Positions 29,964-39,397 of a DNA stretch of 44,052 nucleotides are shown one piece after another; the first letter of the stretch is position 1, and each line of letters opens with the position of its first letter. The stretch covers positions 1 to 44,052 of the IMG/VR virus record IMGVR_UViG_3300016461_000040. One strand, given 5' to 3'. Source of the DNA: a virus. A model generated the notes under the pieces. That model saw only the letters and a program-made list of their open reading frames with translations. It searched no databases and was not told the origin of the DNA. The translations under genes were made by a program, and so were the position numbers.

Positions 29964-31529
29964 ATGTCCCTCACATTCCAGCAAATCCCGAGCACGGTCG
30001 GCGTGCCCGGCACCTACGTCGAGTTCGACGGCACCGGCGCGCGGACCACGCAGGCCGGCAAGCCCTACAGGATCTTCGTTTATGGCCAGATGGACAAGGC
30101 CAAGACGGGCCCGTATCCGCTCGGTTCCACCGCGCAGCCGAACATCCCGGTGCAGGTCAACAGCGCGCCGCAGGCGAGCCAGCTCTTCGGGCCGGGCTCG
30201 ATCCTTTCGCACATGGCGCGGGATCTGTTCAAGACGAACAGCATCAATGAGGTGTGGTTCTGCCCGCAATACGACGACGCGGCGGGCGTTGCCCGTGTCG
30301 TGACGGCCGACTATGCGGTGCCGTACGCGACGCCCGCCGCGCAGGCCGGCGTCGAACGCATCTACATCGGCGACCTGGAATATCGCGTGGCCGTGGCCGT
30401 GGGTGCGACGGGGGCTACCGTCGCCGCTGCTCTCGCCGCCGTGATCAACGCCGACCAGGCGGCGCTCTTCACGGCGACCGCGCCGGCTGCCGTGCTCACG
30501 CTGACGGCGAAGAACAAGGGCGAGCTGGCCAACGACGTGCAGATCGTGGCGCAGTACAACGCGGGCGACGTGAGCCCGGCTGGCACCTTTGTCACGTTCG
30601 CCACCGTCACCGCCGGCGTGCAGAACCCGAGCATTGCCGCCGGCATCGCCAGTGCGTCGACCATGTACATGACGCACGTGACGGTGCCGTACAACGATGC
30701 CACCAATGCGGCCCTGATCCTGGCGGAAGCGCAGGACCGCTGGGCCCCGCTGCCCGGGGCCACCAGCCTCGGCAACGGACAGGACGATTTCGAGATCTTT
30801 GGCGCCTTCCGGGGCACCGAGGCGCAGATCGGGACGTTCATGTCGACGCGCAACAGCGAGTACCGCACGACGATGGCGGTCGAGCCCGGCCAGGTCATCA
30901 ACGGCATCCAATATGGCGGCCTCATGTCCAGCGCGTGGCAGGTCGCAGCCGTCTACTGTGCTATCAGCGCTGCGCTGGCCAGTGCAGTCGCGAACAACCC
31001 GCACCAGAACGTGGTGCTGAGCTGTCTCAAGCCTGCACCCATGCCGTGCCGCTTCATGTGGAACGTGCGCAACCGGCTCATCCTGAACACGGGCAACGCC
31101 ACCTGCAAGTGCAACGATGCCGACCAGGTGATGCTGGAGACCGCGATCACCGAGCGCACGACCACCGATACGGGTGTCGCGACCGATGCGGAGCGCCGCG
31201 TGGAAACGCAGCTGGCCAAGAGCTACATGCGCTGGAGCGTGCGCACCATGCGCGACACGACGTACCCGCGCAACCGTCTGGCCGACGACGGTACGCCCGG
31301 CCTGCCGCCCGACGTGGCGACGCCCAAGATGATCCAGGGCTCGATCCTGTCGTTGTGCCAGAACGTCTGGGTCCCGCTGGGTATCGTGGAGAACTTCGAG
31401 CGGTTCAAGGCGACGCTCGTGGTCGAGCGCAGCATCGAGGACTGCAACACGATCAAGTTCCAGGCCATGCCGGACATCGTGAACATCCTGACGGTCAAGG
31501 CCGGCAAGCTGTCCTACATCGTCTGCTGA
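29964..31529 (+). CDS. Tail sheath protein (Mu gpL-like)
   Basis: This 521-residue sheath of a contractile tail begins LTFQQIPSTVGVPGTYVEFD. It has the typical central APLPGATSLGNGQDDFEIFG and the conserved C-terminal sheath domain with MRWSVRTMRDTTYPRNRLAD and VERSIEDCNTIKFQAMPDIV. AAGGAAGG precedes the ATG. Its presence makes the virion a myovirus-type particle although the head is lambda-like. Confidence 0.93.
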   Translation: MSLTFQQIPSTVGVPGTYVEFDGTGARTTQAGKPYRIFVYGQMDKAKTGPYPLGSTAQPNIPVQVNSAPQASQLFGPGSILSHMARDLFKTNSINEVWFCPQYDDAAGVARVVTADYAVPYATPAAQAGVERIYIGDLEYRVAVAVGATGATVAAALAAVINADQAALFTATAPAAVLTLTAKNKGELANDVQIVAQYNAGDVSPAGTFVTFATVTAGVQNPSIAAGIASASTMYMTHVTVPYNDATNAALILAEAQDRWAPLPGATSLGNGQDDFEIFGAFRGTEAQIGTFMSTRNSEYRTTMAVEPGQVINGIQYGGLMSSAWQVAAVYCAISAALASAVANNPHQNVVLSCLKPAPMPCRFMWNVRNRLILNTGNATCKCNDADQVMLETAITERTTTDTGVATDAERRVETQLAKSYMRWSVRTMRDTTYPRNRLADDGTPGLPPDVATPKMIQGSILSLCQNVWVPLGIVENFERFKATLVVERSIEDCNTIKFQAMPDIVNILTVKAGKLSYIVC

Positions 31530-31568
31530 TCGCAGTCATCTATCCCCTGAAACGAAGGAGCATCCAAC

Positions 31569-31937
31569 ATGGCTTGCGCATCGAAGACTATTCGCGTGGC
31601 GACCGTTGTCTTCAACAACATCAACCACACACCGGTCAACAAGACCGCTCTCATCAAGCTCGGCGGCGAGGTCGCATCCGACGGCGTGACCGACAACAAG
31701 GGTCGATGGTTCGGCACGACGACCGTCGAGCCCGCGGAAATCGAATTCGAGTTTCCGCTCACGGTCGATTTCAACCCGGACAACTACCGTGGCCAGTGCG
31801 GCGACCTGATGTTCCTGACGGTCGAGGGCATGAGTTACCTCTCTACGAACGCGCAGCTGTCGGCTGCCATCGAGGTCAAGGACGCCGAGGGCAAGGTCAA
31901 GCTGGCCTTCAAGGGCGACGCGGCGGTCGTCTACTGA
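31569..31937 (+). CDS. Tail tube protein (Mu gpM-like)
   Basis: This 122-residue protein directly follows the sheath gene. It is beta-rich with ALIKLGGEVASDGVTDNKG and VEPAEIEFEFPLTVDFNPDN. It polymerises as the inner tube of the contractile tail. AAGGAG is seven bases before the ATG. Confidence 0.88.
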   Translation: MACASKTIRVATVVFNNINHTPVNKTALIKLGGEVASDGVTDNKGRWFGTTTVEPAEIEFEFPLTVDFNPDNYRGQCGDLMFLTVEGMSYLSTNAQLSAAIEVKDAEGKVKLAFKGDAAVVY

Positions 31938-31950
31938 GTATTTCTCAACC

Positions 31951-32415
31951 ATGTACCAACTCAAGACCCCCTTCAAGGCCCGCCGAGACGGTGCGGACAT
32001 CGAGTTCACGGAGCTGCCTTTCCCCGAGGTCATCACCGTGAAGATGATGCGCAAGGTGCCCATGGCGCAAACGCTCTTGGCGGCGCACGTGCTGGCCGAG
32101 CAGTGCGCCGGCCTGAACCAGATCGAGGCGTCCAAGCTCACGACGCCCGATGCTCTGGACTATGCCAACGAGCTGCAGGCGTTGGGATTGCTGACGCCGA
32201 GTGAGGAGCCGGGCTTCAAGGTGCCGGAGATCAAGCCGGTCAAGTCGTTGATCGCTCGGATCTCGGCAGATCCGCATGCGCAGCGCGTCGATTTTGCGGC
32301 CCAGGTGCTGCAGCTCAGTGGCATGTCCCGTGAGGAGATCGACGAGATGGACTACCGGGCGTTCGAACCAGCTATTGCGGCCATCACTGCGATCTTCATC
32401 GGCCCAAACAAATAA
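31951..32415 (+). CDS. Tail assembly chaperone (Mu gp41-like)
   Basis: This 154-residue protein follows the tube gene and precedes the tape measure gene. FTELPFPEVITVKMMRKVPM and AEQCAGLNQIEASKLTTPDA, with a helical C-terminus, are typical. It normally coats the tape measure protein during tail assembly. Its last codons hold a -1 slippery site that gives a longer product (next entry). Confidence 0.85.
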   Translation: MYQLKTPFKARRDGADIEFTELPFPEVITVKMMRKVPMAQTLLAAHVLAEQCAGLNQIEASKLTTPDALDYANELQALGLLTPSEEPGFKVPEIKPVKSLIARISADPHAQRVDFAAQVLQLSGMSREEIDEMDYRAFEPAIAAITAIFIGPNK

Positions 32416-32564
32416 GGGACTCCGCGGCCGCGCTTCTGGCGCGCGGAGTCCAGCCCTCTGAAATCGAAGAGATGACTCTCGGGCGCCTTGCCTTCTGGGT
32501 CGAGGTGTCCGAGGTCATCGCAGAAGCTGAGCGCGAGGCGGCAGCTGCAAAGACAGGTAGGTAA
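31951..32564 (+). CDS. Tail chaperone -1 frameshift product (gpGT/gp41-42 type)
   Basis: CCCAAAC at 32403-32409 is in the correct phase (C CCA AAC) for -1 slippage, just before the TAA at 32413. After slipping, the frame continues with QIRDSAAALLARGVQPSEIE and ends at 32562-32564 with a charged helical domain, six bases before the tape measure gene. A programmed frameshift at this place is a conserved feature of dsDNA phage tail genes. The product would have 204 residues. Confidence 0.8.
32403..32409 (+). promoter_or_regulatory. -1 ribosomal slippery heptamer
   Basis: CCCAAAC fits X XXY YYZ. The GC-rich sequence just downstream (GCGCTTCTGGCGCGCGG region) could form a stimulatory hairpin. Confidence 0.75.
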
Positions 32565-32569
32565 ATCAC

Positions 32570-34561
32570 ATGGCAGTCACTCAAGAGTCCAAGGTCGTCC
32601 TGAACGCTCAGGACAATGCCGGCTCGGCCTTCCAGTCTCTTCAGCAGCGCTTCCAGGGCATCTCGTCGGCTGCTGACTCTCTCAAAAACCGGCTGGTCGG
32701 AGGTTTGGGCGCGACGTCGTTCGGCCGCCTGCAGACGCATCTCGGGAACCTGCGAGGCCAGATGGCGGCGCTGGGTATCGCCGGTGGCGCCGGCCTGGCC
32801 ATTGGCGGCATCGCCGCGATCAAGACGGGCTTCGACGCGGTGGCCGAGACCGCCGAGAAGGCCGGTCGAATTCACGACCTTGGCGGCCGGCTTCGCCTCA
32901 ACGCCGAGGAGTTCCAGATCTTCGAGAAGATCTCGAAGGATGCAGGCGCCAGCATCGAGGAGACCGGTGGCGCGTTCCTCAAGTTCAAGCTGAACATCCA
33001 GTCGGCTGTCTCCGAGGGAGGGAAGAAGCTGGAGAAGCTCGACGGAGATCTCCGCGCATTCGGCCTGACGGCCGCCCAGGCGCAGCAGATGAAGCCGCTG
33101 GATCTCATGAAGACGATGGGCCTGGTGTCGAGCAAGAGCACGACCGAGGCCGATGAGATGCTCAAGATCGAGAAGTTTCGCGCGCTGGCCGGCAAGACAG
33201 GTGCGACGCTCATCCCGATCTTTGAGGCCATCGGCACGGACTACGACATCCTGGCGAAGAAGATGCGCGCTTCGGGCACGCTGATGACCGACGAGATGGC
33301 CGCGATCGGCGATTCTGCCGACGAGGCCTACCAGCGCTCGAAGGGCGCGATGAATGGCCTGAAGCTGGCTTTCGGTGTGCAGATGCTTCCGGTTTTTGAG
33401 CAGTTCTCGAACATCATGGAAGCGCGCATGAAGGCGAATCGCAGTGCGATGATGCCGGGCGTGAAGGCTCTGGCCGACGTGCTCAGCCAGAACCTGAAGC
33501 CCTTCATGGACGACATGGACCGGATGGCCGACAAGACCAGCGGTCTCTTCAAGATCCTCAACAGGGTGGCTGGCCTGGTCGGCTGGGACAACCTGGTCTT
33601 CGGCGGCCTGATCGCGATCGCGTCGCCCTTCATCTTGAGCGCGGGGGGCATAGCGCTCGCACTGGGGCGGATGGCGATCAGCGCCGTGACTGCGGCGACC
33701 AGTTTCGCTGCCATGAACTTCGCGCCGGCCCTTCGCAGCCTCGTGCTGTTCCAGATCGGGCTGCGCTCTTTCGGTTTGTCGGCCGCAGCCTCGTGGGCGC
33801 TGGCTCTTGCGCCGGTAACGATCGTTGTTGCCGCTGTCGCTGCAGTTGCGGCCCTCGGCTATCTGATCTACCAGAAGTGGGACGGCATCAAAGCGTTCTT
33901 CGTGGGCGTGTGGGATGGCTTCATGCGCGGGATCGCGCCGGTGGCTGACGCGCTGTCACCACTGTCCGGCATCGCTTCGGTGGTCGGCTCTGCGTTCGGT
34001 GCGATGGGAAGCATGATCGGCAGCGCGATCGATTGGGTCGTGCAGCTCTTCGCTCCGGTCGACAAGACCAAGGAAAGCTTCGCGGCGTGGGGTCTGGCGG
34101 GTCAGAGCGCAGGCGACATGATCGCGACCACGTTCAAGCTGATGCTCACGCCGATCACCGCAGTGATCGACGCGGTGAAGCTGTTCGGATCGGTGATGGA
34201 CTGGGCGATGGGCAAGGAATTCAAGTTCGACTCGTCGACCGCGAAGCTGTTCCAGGAACAGCAGGCGCAGACGGCCGAAGTCCAGCGCCTGCAGACCGTC
34301 CTGCCGGTGCAAACCGCATCGGCTGCAACTGCGGCGGTGGATTCTTCCTCGGGCCCGGCGGCGACCTCGAGCTCCGGCCCGGTGCAGCGCTTCGGCGCCG
34401 GCGCACCCTCGATCAGCATCCCGACACCGAAAGTCGACGTGAGCGGTCGGCTCGATGTCCGCGTGACCGCGGACGGCAAAGCCGAGATTGCGCGTGTGGA
34501 GTCCCGCAATCCCAACTTCAACATCGACGCCCGCTCGGGCGGCATGTTCGCAACGCAATGA
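32570..34561 (+). CDS. Tape measure protein
   Basis: This 663-residue protein sets tail length. It starts VTQESKVVLNAQDNAGSAFQ, has a long helical N-terminal part, hydrophobic segments at about 345-375 and 400-430 (LAPVTIVVAAVAAVAALGYL), and an Ala/Ser-rich C-terminus with SIPTPKVDVSGRLDVRV. It follows the frameshifted chaperone as expected. Its length implies a medium tail, if the usual length rule holds. Confidence 0.9.
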   Translation: MAVTQESKVVLNAQDNAGSAFQSLQQRFQGISSAADSLKNRLVGGLGATSFGRLQTHLGNLRGQMAALGIAGGAGLAIGGIAAIKTGFDAVAETAEKAGRIHDLGGRLRLNAEEFQIFEKISKDAGASIEETGGAFLKFKLNIQSAVSEGGKKLEKLDGDLRAFGLTAAQAQQMKPLDLMKTMGLVSSKSTTEADEMLKIEKFRALAGKTGATLIPIFEAIGTDYDILAKKMRASGTLMTDEMAAIGDSADEAYQRSKGAMNGLKLAFGVQMLPVFEQFSNIMEARMKANRSAMMPGVKALADVLSQNLKPFMDDMDRMADKTSGLFKILNRVAGLVGWDNLVFGGLIAIASPFILSAGGIALALGRMAISAVTAATSFAAMNFAPALRSLVLFQIGLRSFGLSAAASWALALAPVTIVVAAVAAVAALGYLIYQKWDGIKAFFVGVWDGFMRGIAPVADALSPLSGIASVVGSAFGAMGSMIGSAIDWVVQLFAPVDKTKESFAAWGLAGQSAGDMIATTFKLMLTPITAVIDAVKLFGSVMDWAMGKEFKFDSSTAKLFQEQQAQTAEVQRLQTVLPVQTASAATAAVDSSSGPAATSSSGPVQRFGAGAPSISIPTPKVDVSGRLDVRVTADGKAEIARVESRNPNFNIDARSGGMFATQ

Positions 34562-35811
34562 CAACGAATAGCTGGCGGCAGCTCCTCCGGCCGGCCTCAT
34601 GGCGCGGCGTGCCTTTCGAGGTGGTGGGCGACGAGGTCGAGTTCGGCCGCAACGTCGCCATCCACGAGTTCGTGCAGCGTGACAAGCCGCAGGTGGAGGA
34701 TCTCGGACGCAAGACCCGAAAATTCCGCATCGATGGCTGGATCTGCGCCGGCGCGCAGAACGGCTTCAATCCGTGGCCGCAGCGCGACGCGCTGGTCGCC
34801 GCGGTCGAGCAGGGCGGCGTGGGCACGCTGGTGCATCCGTTCTACGGAAGCCTGCGAGGCCACATCACGACGCTGGGCATCAAGCAGACCAGCAGCGAGC
34901 TGGGCGGGTTTATTTCGCTGTCGATGGACTTCGTCGAAGCCGGCGAAGTCGAGTTTCGTGCGGACGCCGTCGACGACACGGGCGGCACCGTTCTGGGGGC
35001 GGCCGACGACAGCTATGACGCGCTGATGGACGAATTCTCGATGGCCTTCAGCGTCGAGGACCTGCCCGGGTTCGTCCTGGCCGATGCCGTCGACATGGTC
35101 GGCCAGTTCCTGGGTGTTCTGTCGCAGTGGCGCAGGCCGGAGAGCCTGGCGGCTCAGGTTGCCGAGCTCAACCTGGGCGCGGTGGGTATCTACTCGCAGC
35201 CGCTGGTGCTGGCGCAGCAAGTCGTCGCGATCATGCGCGACGTCAGCCAGCCGCAGGCCTTCCACCAGTTCCTGCGTCCGCAGACACCGGACATCCCGAC
35301 GCGGGGCCGCACCGCGCAGCGGGCGAACAGCGTGGCGTTCACGCATCTCGTTCAGACCGCCGGCCTGATCAGGACTGCCGAGCTCAGCGTGGACTTCGCG
35401 AGCTCGAGCGATCGCTTCGCGGCGGACAGCACCGTGTTTCGCGGCACGCCGAAACTCATCACCTACAACGAGATGCAGGCGCAGCGCACGGCGATCACGC
35501 AAGCGTTCACCGCCGAGCTCCTGGACCTGTCCGGGCTGCAGATGTTCCCCAACACGCAGCAGCTGCTGGTCGCGCTGCGAACGGCCGCGGTGCAGCACAT
35601 GACGGCAACGGGGGAGCACCTGGCACGAACCTTCGTCACGACGTGCTGCGACGGCACGGGGTGGAACGGGTTCATGCCGACGCTGGTGCTCGCCTACCGC
35701 CACTACGGCGTGCTCTCTGATGACGTGATCAACGAACGCAACGAGATCCCGAATCCGCTCTTCGTGCCGCCGCGCGCCGCGATCGAGCTCCTACACGAGG
35801 TGACTGAATGA
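34558..35811 (+). CDS. DNA circularisation / tail protein (Mu gpN-like)
   Basis: ATG 34558 overlaps the tape measure stop (ATGA); 417 residues. The N-terminal DNA circularisation domain is clear: SWRQLLRPASWRGVPFEVVG, HEFVQRDKP and VEDLGRKTRKFRIDGWI. In Mu the gpN protein is a baseplate component. It is the first of four tightly coupled baseplate genes. Confidence 0.87.
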   Translation: MTTNSWRQLLRPASWRGVPFEVVGDEVEFGRNVAIHEFVQRDKPQVEDLGRKTRKFRIDGWICAGAQNGFNPWPQRDALVAAVEQGGVGTLVHPFYGSLRGHITTLGIKQTSSELGGFISLSMDFVEAGEVEFRADAVDDTGGTVLGAADDSYDALMDEFSMAFSVEDLPGFVLADAVDMVGQFLGVLSQWRRPESLAAQVAELNLGAVGIYSQPLVLAQQVVAIMRDVSQPQAFHQFLRPQTPDIPTRGRTAQRANSVAFTHLVQTAGLIRTAELSVDFASSSDRFAADSTVFRGTPKLITYNEMQAQRTAITQAFTAELLDLSGLQMFPNTQQLLVALRTAAVQHMTATGEHLARTFVTTCCDGTGWNGFMPTLVLAYRHYGVLSDDVINERNEIPNPLFVPPRAAIELLHEVTE

Positions 35812-37058
35812 TTTCCGAGCGGCTGAGTCCGATCGACGCAAACAACCGGGTGAGCCTGGAGGTGAGCGGAGTGCGATACGAAGGTTGGAAGGGTGTGCGC
35901 ATCACGCAAGGGATCGAGCAGCTCGCCGGCACCTTCTCGCTCGATGTCACCCAGAAGTGGCCCGACCAGGCTGTCGATTTCCCGATCGAGCCCGGCGAGG
36001 CTTGCACCCTCAAGATTGGGGATGACGTGATGATCACGGGCTACATCGATATCGTCGGCGAGGTCGAGGGCACCGAGGAGCACACCATCCGGGTCGAGGG
36101 CCGAGACCGGACGGGCGATCTGGTCGACTGCAGCGCGCCCAGCACCGAATGGACCGGTCTGACGTTCGAGTACATCGCGGCCGAGCTCCTGAAGCCCTAC
36201 AACATCGAGCTGTTGACGCAGGTGGAGACGTCGGGAGGCGGCTACGTGGCGAAGAAGCCAGGCAAGCACAAGGCGCCCGCGGCGAAGGCCGGCAAGGGGG
36301 GCGGCAGGTTGCCCCGGAAGGCCAGCAACAGCGGCGAGACCGTGCACAGGCTTCTCGAGAAGCTCGCCAAGATTCAGGGTGTTCTGCTGATCAGCGACCG
36401 CAAGGGCGGGCTGGTTGTGACGCGGGCAGGCCTGAACGGGCGCGCCACCGACAAGCTCGAGCTCGGGCGCAACCTGAAGTCTCCGATCAACTACGAGCGG
36501 AGCTTCGCCAACCTCTTCTCCGAGATCACGGTCAAGGGCCAGGCGCACGGCGCATCGAGCGGGGGCCTTCCGGTGTTGAGCGGCGCGGCGTCGGTCAAGC
36601 CTGTGGCCACCGTCAAGCGCAGCGGCGCTGCAGCGCCCGGATCCATCACGGTCGGCAGCAAGTCGATTCAGCGGTATCGCCCGCTCATCATCAACGCGGA
36701 AGACCAGGCGGACGCGAAGCGGTGCCGGGATCGCGCCGAGTGGGAGGCGGGCACGCGCGAGGCCAGGAGCCGGAAATTCGTGGTGCAGGTGCAGGGCTGG
36801 CGCCAGAGCGACGGCAGCATCTGGGAGATCAACACGCTGACGAACCTGCTGAAGCATCGCAGGGTGGGGGAGAACGAAGACATGCTGGTCAGCAACATCG
36901 AGTACACGCTGGACCTTTCCGGCGGCACGGTCTGCATCATGACGCTCTACAGTCCCGAGGCATACGACGTGCTGAAGGAGATCCCGAAGATCGAAGCCGG
37001 GCAGGGCGGGGGCAGCGCGGGCTCGCGGCAGCTCAGCGGTGTGAGCAGGGGACGCTGA
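35808..37058 (+). CDS. Baseplate hub protein (Mu gpP-like)
   Basis: This 416-residue hub protein of the phage late-control/gpD-P fold starts NNRVSLEVSGVRYEGWKGVR followed by ITQGIEQLAGTFSLDV. The central region holds VEGRDRTGDLVDCSAPS, and an extended Lys-rich loop (KKPGKHKAPAAKAGKGG) is inserted near residue 150. It forms the central ring below the tube that carries the spike. Confidence 0.9.
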   Translation: MISERLSPIDANNRVSLEVSGVRYEGWKGVRITQGIEQLAGTFSLDVTQKWPDQAVDFPIEPGEACTLKIGDDVMITGYIDIVGEVEGTEEHTIRVEGRDRTGDLVDCSAPSTEWTGLTFEYIAAELLKPYNIELLTQVETSGGGYVAKKPGKHKAPAAKAGKGGGRLPRKASNSGETVHRLLEKLAKIQGVLLISDRKGGLVVTRAGLNGRATDKLELGRNLKSPINYERSFANLFSEITVKGQAHGASSGGLPVLSGAASVKPVATVKRSGAAAPGSITVGSKSIQRYRPLIINAEDQADAKRCRDRAEWEAGTREARSRKFVVQVQGWRQSDGSIWEINTLTNLLKHRRVGENEDMLVSNIEYTLDLSGGTVCIMTLYSPEAYDVLKEIPKIEAGQGGGSAGSRQLSGVSRGR

Positions 37059-37801
37059 TGTCGGCCGATCGAATCTTTGGACTGGTTCGGCGCGTGATGC
37101 GCATCACGACCAACACGGACACGCCCAATGTGCAGGTGCAGCTTGAGAGCGCTGCCGACGACGTGCACAACGATGTGGAGGTGCTCGAGACGTACGGTTT
37201 CACCGCGCACCCGCCGACCTCGGTCCCGGAGGGGCTGGCGGTGTTTCCGAATGGCGAGAGCGACCATGGCATCGTCATCGGGTGGTTCGACAAGGCGCAT
37301 CGCCCTACGGGCCTGAAGGCGGGCGAAACGCAGCAATACAGCGTGCACGGGCAGAACCAGCTGTTCGATGAAGACGGTCAGATCACGCTCGAGGCGACTC
37401 AGCACGGGCAGCGGCTCTTCTTCAACAAGGACGGGGAGGTCGAGATCCGCGCACAGCAGGGGCAGACCGTCCTGCTCGACAAGACCGGCCAGGTGGTGAT
37501 CACGGACAAGGCCGGCAGCACCTTCAGGATGTTGGCGAATGGGGATGTCGACGTGACGCCGGCGTCCACCCAGTTCCGGGTGAACGGCTACCTCACGGCC
37601 TCCTATGGCGGCAGCAGCATCGGGATGAACCCGAACGGGGACATCGTCATGCAGCCTGCCAGTGGCGTAGTGCAGGTCATCGGCAATGCCAAGGCGACCG
37701 AGGACATGGTCGCCGACAGCGATGGGACTGCGATCAGTGCGTTGCACCATCGGCATCCGGGCGGAAGCATCGGGGCCGGGACCTCGTTGGAGCCGATCTG
37801 A
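37058..37801 (+). CDS. Baseplate spike protein (Mu gp45-like)
   Basis: This 247-residue gp45-family protein starts RIFGLVRRVMRITTNTDTPN and has an OB-fold N-terminal part (VLETYGFTAHPPTSVPEGLA). A repetitive beta-helix follows with GEVEIRAQQGQTVLLDKTGQ and ends with HHRHPGGS, where the histidines may bind iron at the spike tip. It is the membrane-piercing needle. Confidence 0.9.
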   Translation: MSADRIFGLVRRVMRITTNTDTPNVQVQLESAADDVHNDVEVLETYGFTAHPPTSVPEGLAVFPNGESDHGIVIGWFDKAHRPTGLKAGETQQYSVHGQNQLFDEDGQITLEATQHGQRLFFNKDGEVEIRAQQGQTVLLDKTGQVVITDKAGSTFRMLANGDVDVTPASTQFRVNGYLTASYGGSSIGMNPNGDIVMQPASGVVQVIGNAKATEDMVADSDGTAISALHHRHPGGSIGAGTSLEPI

Positions 37802-38298
37802 TGGACGTGGAACTCTTCTACGGCTGCGGCCCCGATGCCTGTGCAGACGTGCGCACAGCATGCGGCGACCTCGTTGCAGCCAACGAGCTGTCGACGGCGA
37901 TCCTCATCAGCCTGTTCACGGATCGGCGCGCGAACGAAGACGACGTGCTTCCTGATGGCAGCGATCCCCGGGGCTGGTGGTCCGATGCGATGGACGGCTT
38001 GCGCATCGGTTCCCGTCTGTGGCTCCTCGAGCGTGCTCGAAACCTGCCAGAGGTCGTGCGACTGGCCGAGGAGTACGCGCTCGAGGCGCTGGCGTGGCTG
38101 ATCGAGGACCGTGTGGCGCGCAAGGTAACTGCTACAGCGGTCGTGGTCGGTGGCTGTCACAACGTGCTCATGCTGACCGTGCAGATCTTCAAGCCCGATG
38201 GGCGGAGCCTGCGGTGGAAGTTCCGCTACGCGTGGGATCTGAGGGCGGTACAGGATTGGGAAGCGCTGGATTGCGCCAGCGCGCTCGCGATGGCCTGA
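37801..38298 (+). CDS. Baseplate protein gp46-like
   Basis: This 165-residue protein of the gp46/GPW-gp25 wedge type contains LSTAILISLFTDRRANEDDV, then LPDGSDPRGWWSDA, and GSRLWLLERARNLPEVVRLA. The N-terminal CGPDACADVRTACG is unusual and encodes an 18-bp palindrome. It is coupled by TGATG to the spike gene. Confidence 0.87.
   Translation: MDVELFYGCGPDACADVRTACGDLVAANELSTAILISLFTDRRANEDDVLPDGSDPRGWWSDAMDGLRIGSRLWLLERARNLPEVVRLAEEYALEALAWLIEDRVARKVTATAVVVGGCHNVLMLTVQIFKPDGRSLRWKFRYAWDLRAVQDWEALDCASALAMA
37840..37857. repeat. 18-bp palindrome site (2 mismatches)
   Basis: TGTGCAGACGTGCGCACA, in the N-terminal codons of the gp46-like gene. Confidence 0.7.
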
Positions 38299-38327
38299 CA
38301 CACAACGAACTTGAAACAGGGGTACTC

Positions 38328-39395
38328 ATGGCATTCAACCGACCCACGCTCGGCCAGCTGATCAGCACGGCTGAGGCCGAGATCAACGCGCTCATTCCGA
38401 ACGCCGACGCTCGCCTGCGCTTCTCGATGCTCAACGTATTCGCGCGCGTCTGGGCGGCGCTGACCGATGGCCTTTACAGCGCCCTGGTGTTTCTGAGCCG
38501 GCAGCTGTTCGTCATGACGGCAACGCGGCGCTTCCTGGAGCTCATCGCAGAGAGCTACGGGATCTACCGTCTGCCGCCGACGGCGGCGCAGGGCAGCATC
38601 GCTTTTCAGGGCCTGCCCAACAGCCCGATCGTCGCGGGCACCGTCTTCCAGCGGTCCGATGGCGTGCAGTACCAGATCACGGGCGGTGGTTTCATCTCAG
38701 GTGCCGGATATCTCGAGCTGCCCGCCGTTGCCCTGACGGCAGGAGCACTTGGCAATGCCCCTGCACAGGTGCAACTGCAGTCCACCAGCCCGGTGGCGGG
38801 CCTTCAGAGCGCAGTGGTGGCTGGCGGGGCAATCGCCGGCGGTGCCGACGAGGAGACGGACGACGGACTGCGCGTGCGGACCCTGCAGCGGATTCGCAAT
38901 CCCCCGGGGGCCGGGACGTCGACCGACTGGGAGCGCTGGGCCCGGCAGCTCAGTTCTGGGGTCACGCGGGTATGGGTCGTGCCGACCGTCTACGGCAACG
39001 GCACGGTGGCCGTCGTCTTCGCGCAAGACAACGACGGCATCGTCCCGCCGCCCACGGTCGTGCAGCAGATGCGCGATCACCTTGCCCAATTCACGCCGGA
39101 AGGCACGGTTCTCTACGTCTTCGCGCCCACGCTGAAGCCGGTGCCCTTCACGATCCACGAGATCCCGAACAGTGACCCCGCCGTGCGTCAGAACATTTCG
39201 AACGAGCTGCAGGATCTGCTCTATCGCGAAGCGGGTCCCGGGAAGACCATTCCGCTGACACACGTCTCGGAGGCGATCAGCGGCGCGCAAGGCGAGTACG
39301 ACCATTCGATGACAGTGCCCAGTGGTCCGCTCGTCTTCAGCGCCTTCGCGCCACTGTTCGAGGTGGGCGTGATGGGCGCCATCACGTGGGGCTGA
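38328..39395 (+). CDS. Baseplate wedge protein J-like (Mu gp47)
   Basis: This 355-residue baseplate J family protein has FNRPTLGQLISTAEAEINAL, TATRRFLELIAESYGIYRLP, and GGADEETDDGLRVRTLQRI with RNPPGAGTSTDWERWAR. The paired acidic motif and the DxxRWA pattern are typical of the family. It forms the wedge with the gp46-like and gp48-like proteins. Confidence 0.92.
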   Translation: MAFNRPTLGQLISTAEAEINALIPNADARLRFSMLNVFARVWAALTDGLYSALVFLSRQLFVMTATRRFLELIAESYGIYRLPPTAAQGSIAFQGLPNSPIVAGTVFQRSDGVQYQITGGGFISGAGYLELPAVALTAGALGNAPAQVQLQSTSPVAGLQSAVVAGGAIAGGADEETDDGLRVRTLQRIRNPPGAGTSTDWERWARQLSSGVTRVWVVPTVYGNGTVAVVFAQDNDGIVPPPTVVQQMRDHLAQFTPEGTVLYVFAPTLKPVPFTIHEIPNSDPAVRQNISNELQDLLYREAGPGKTIPLTHVSEAISGAQGEYDHSMTVPSGPLVFSAFAPLFEVGVMGAITWG

Positions 39396-39397
39396 CT

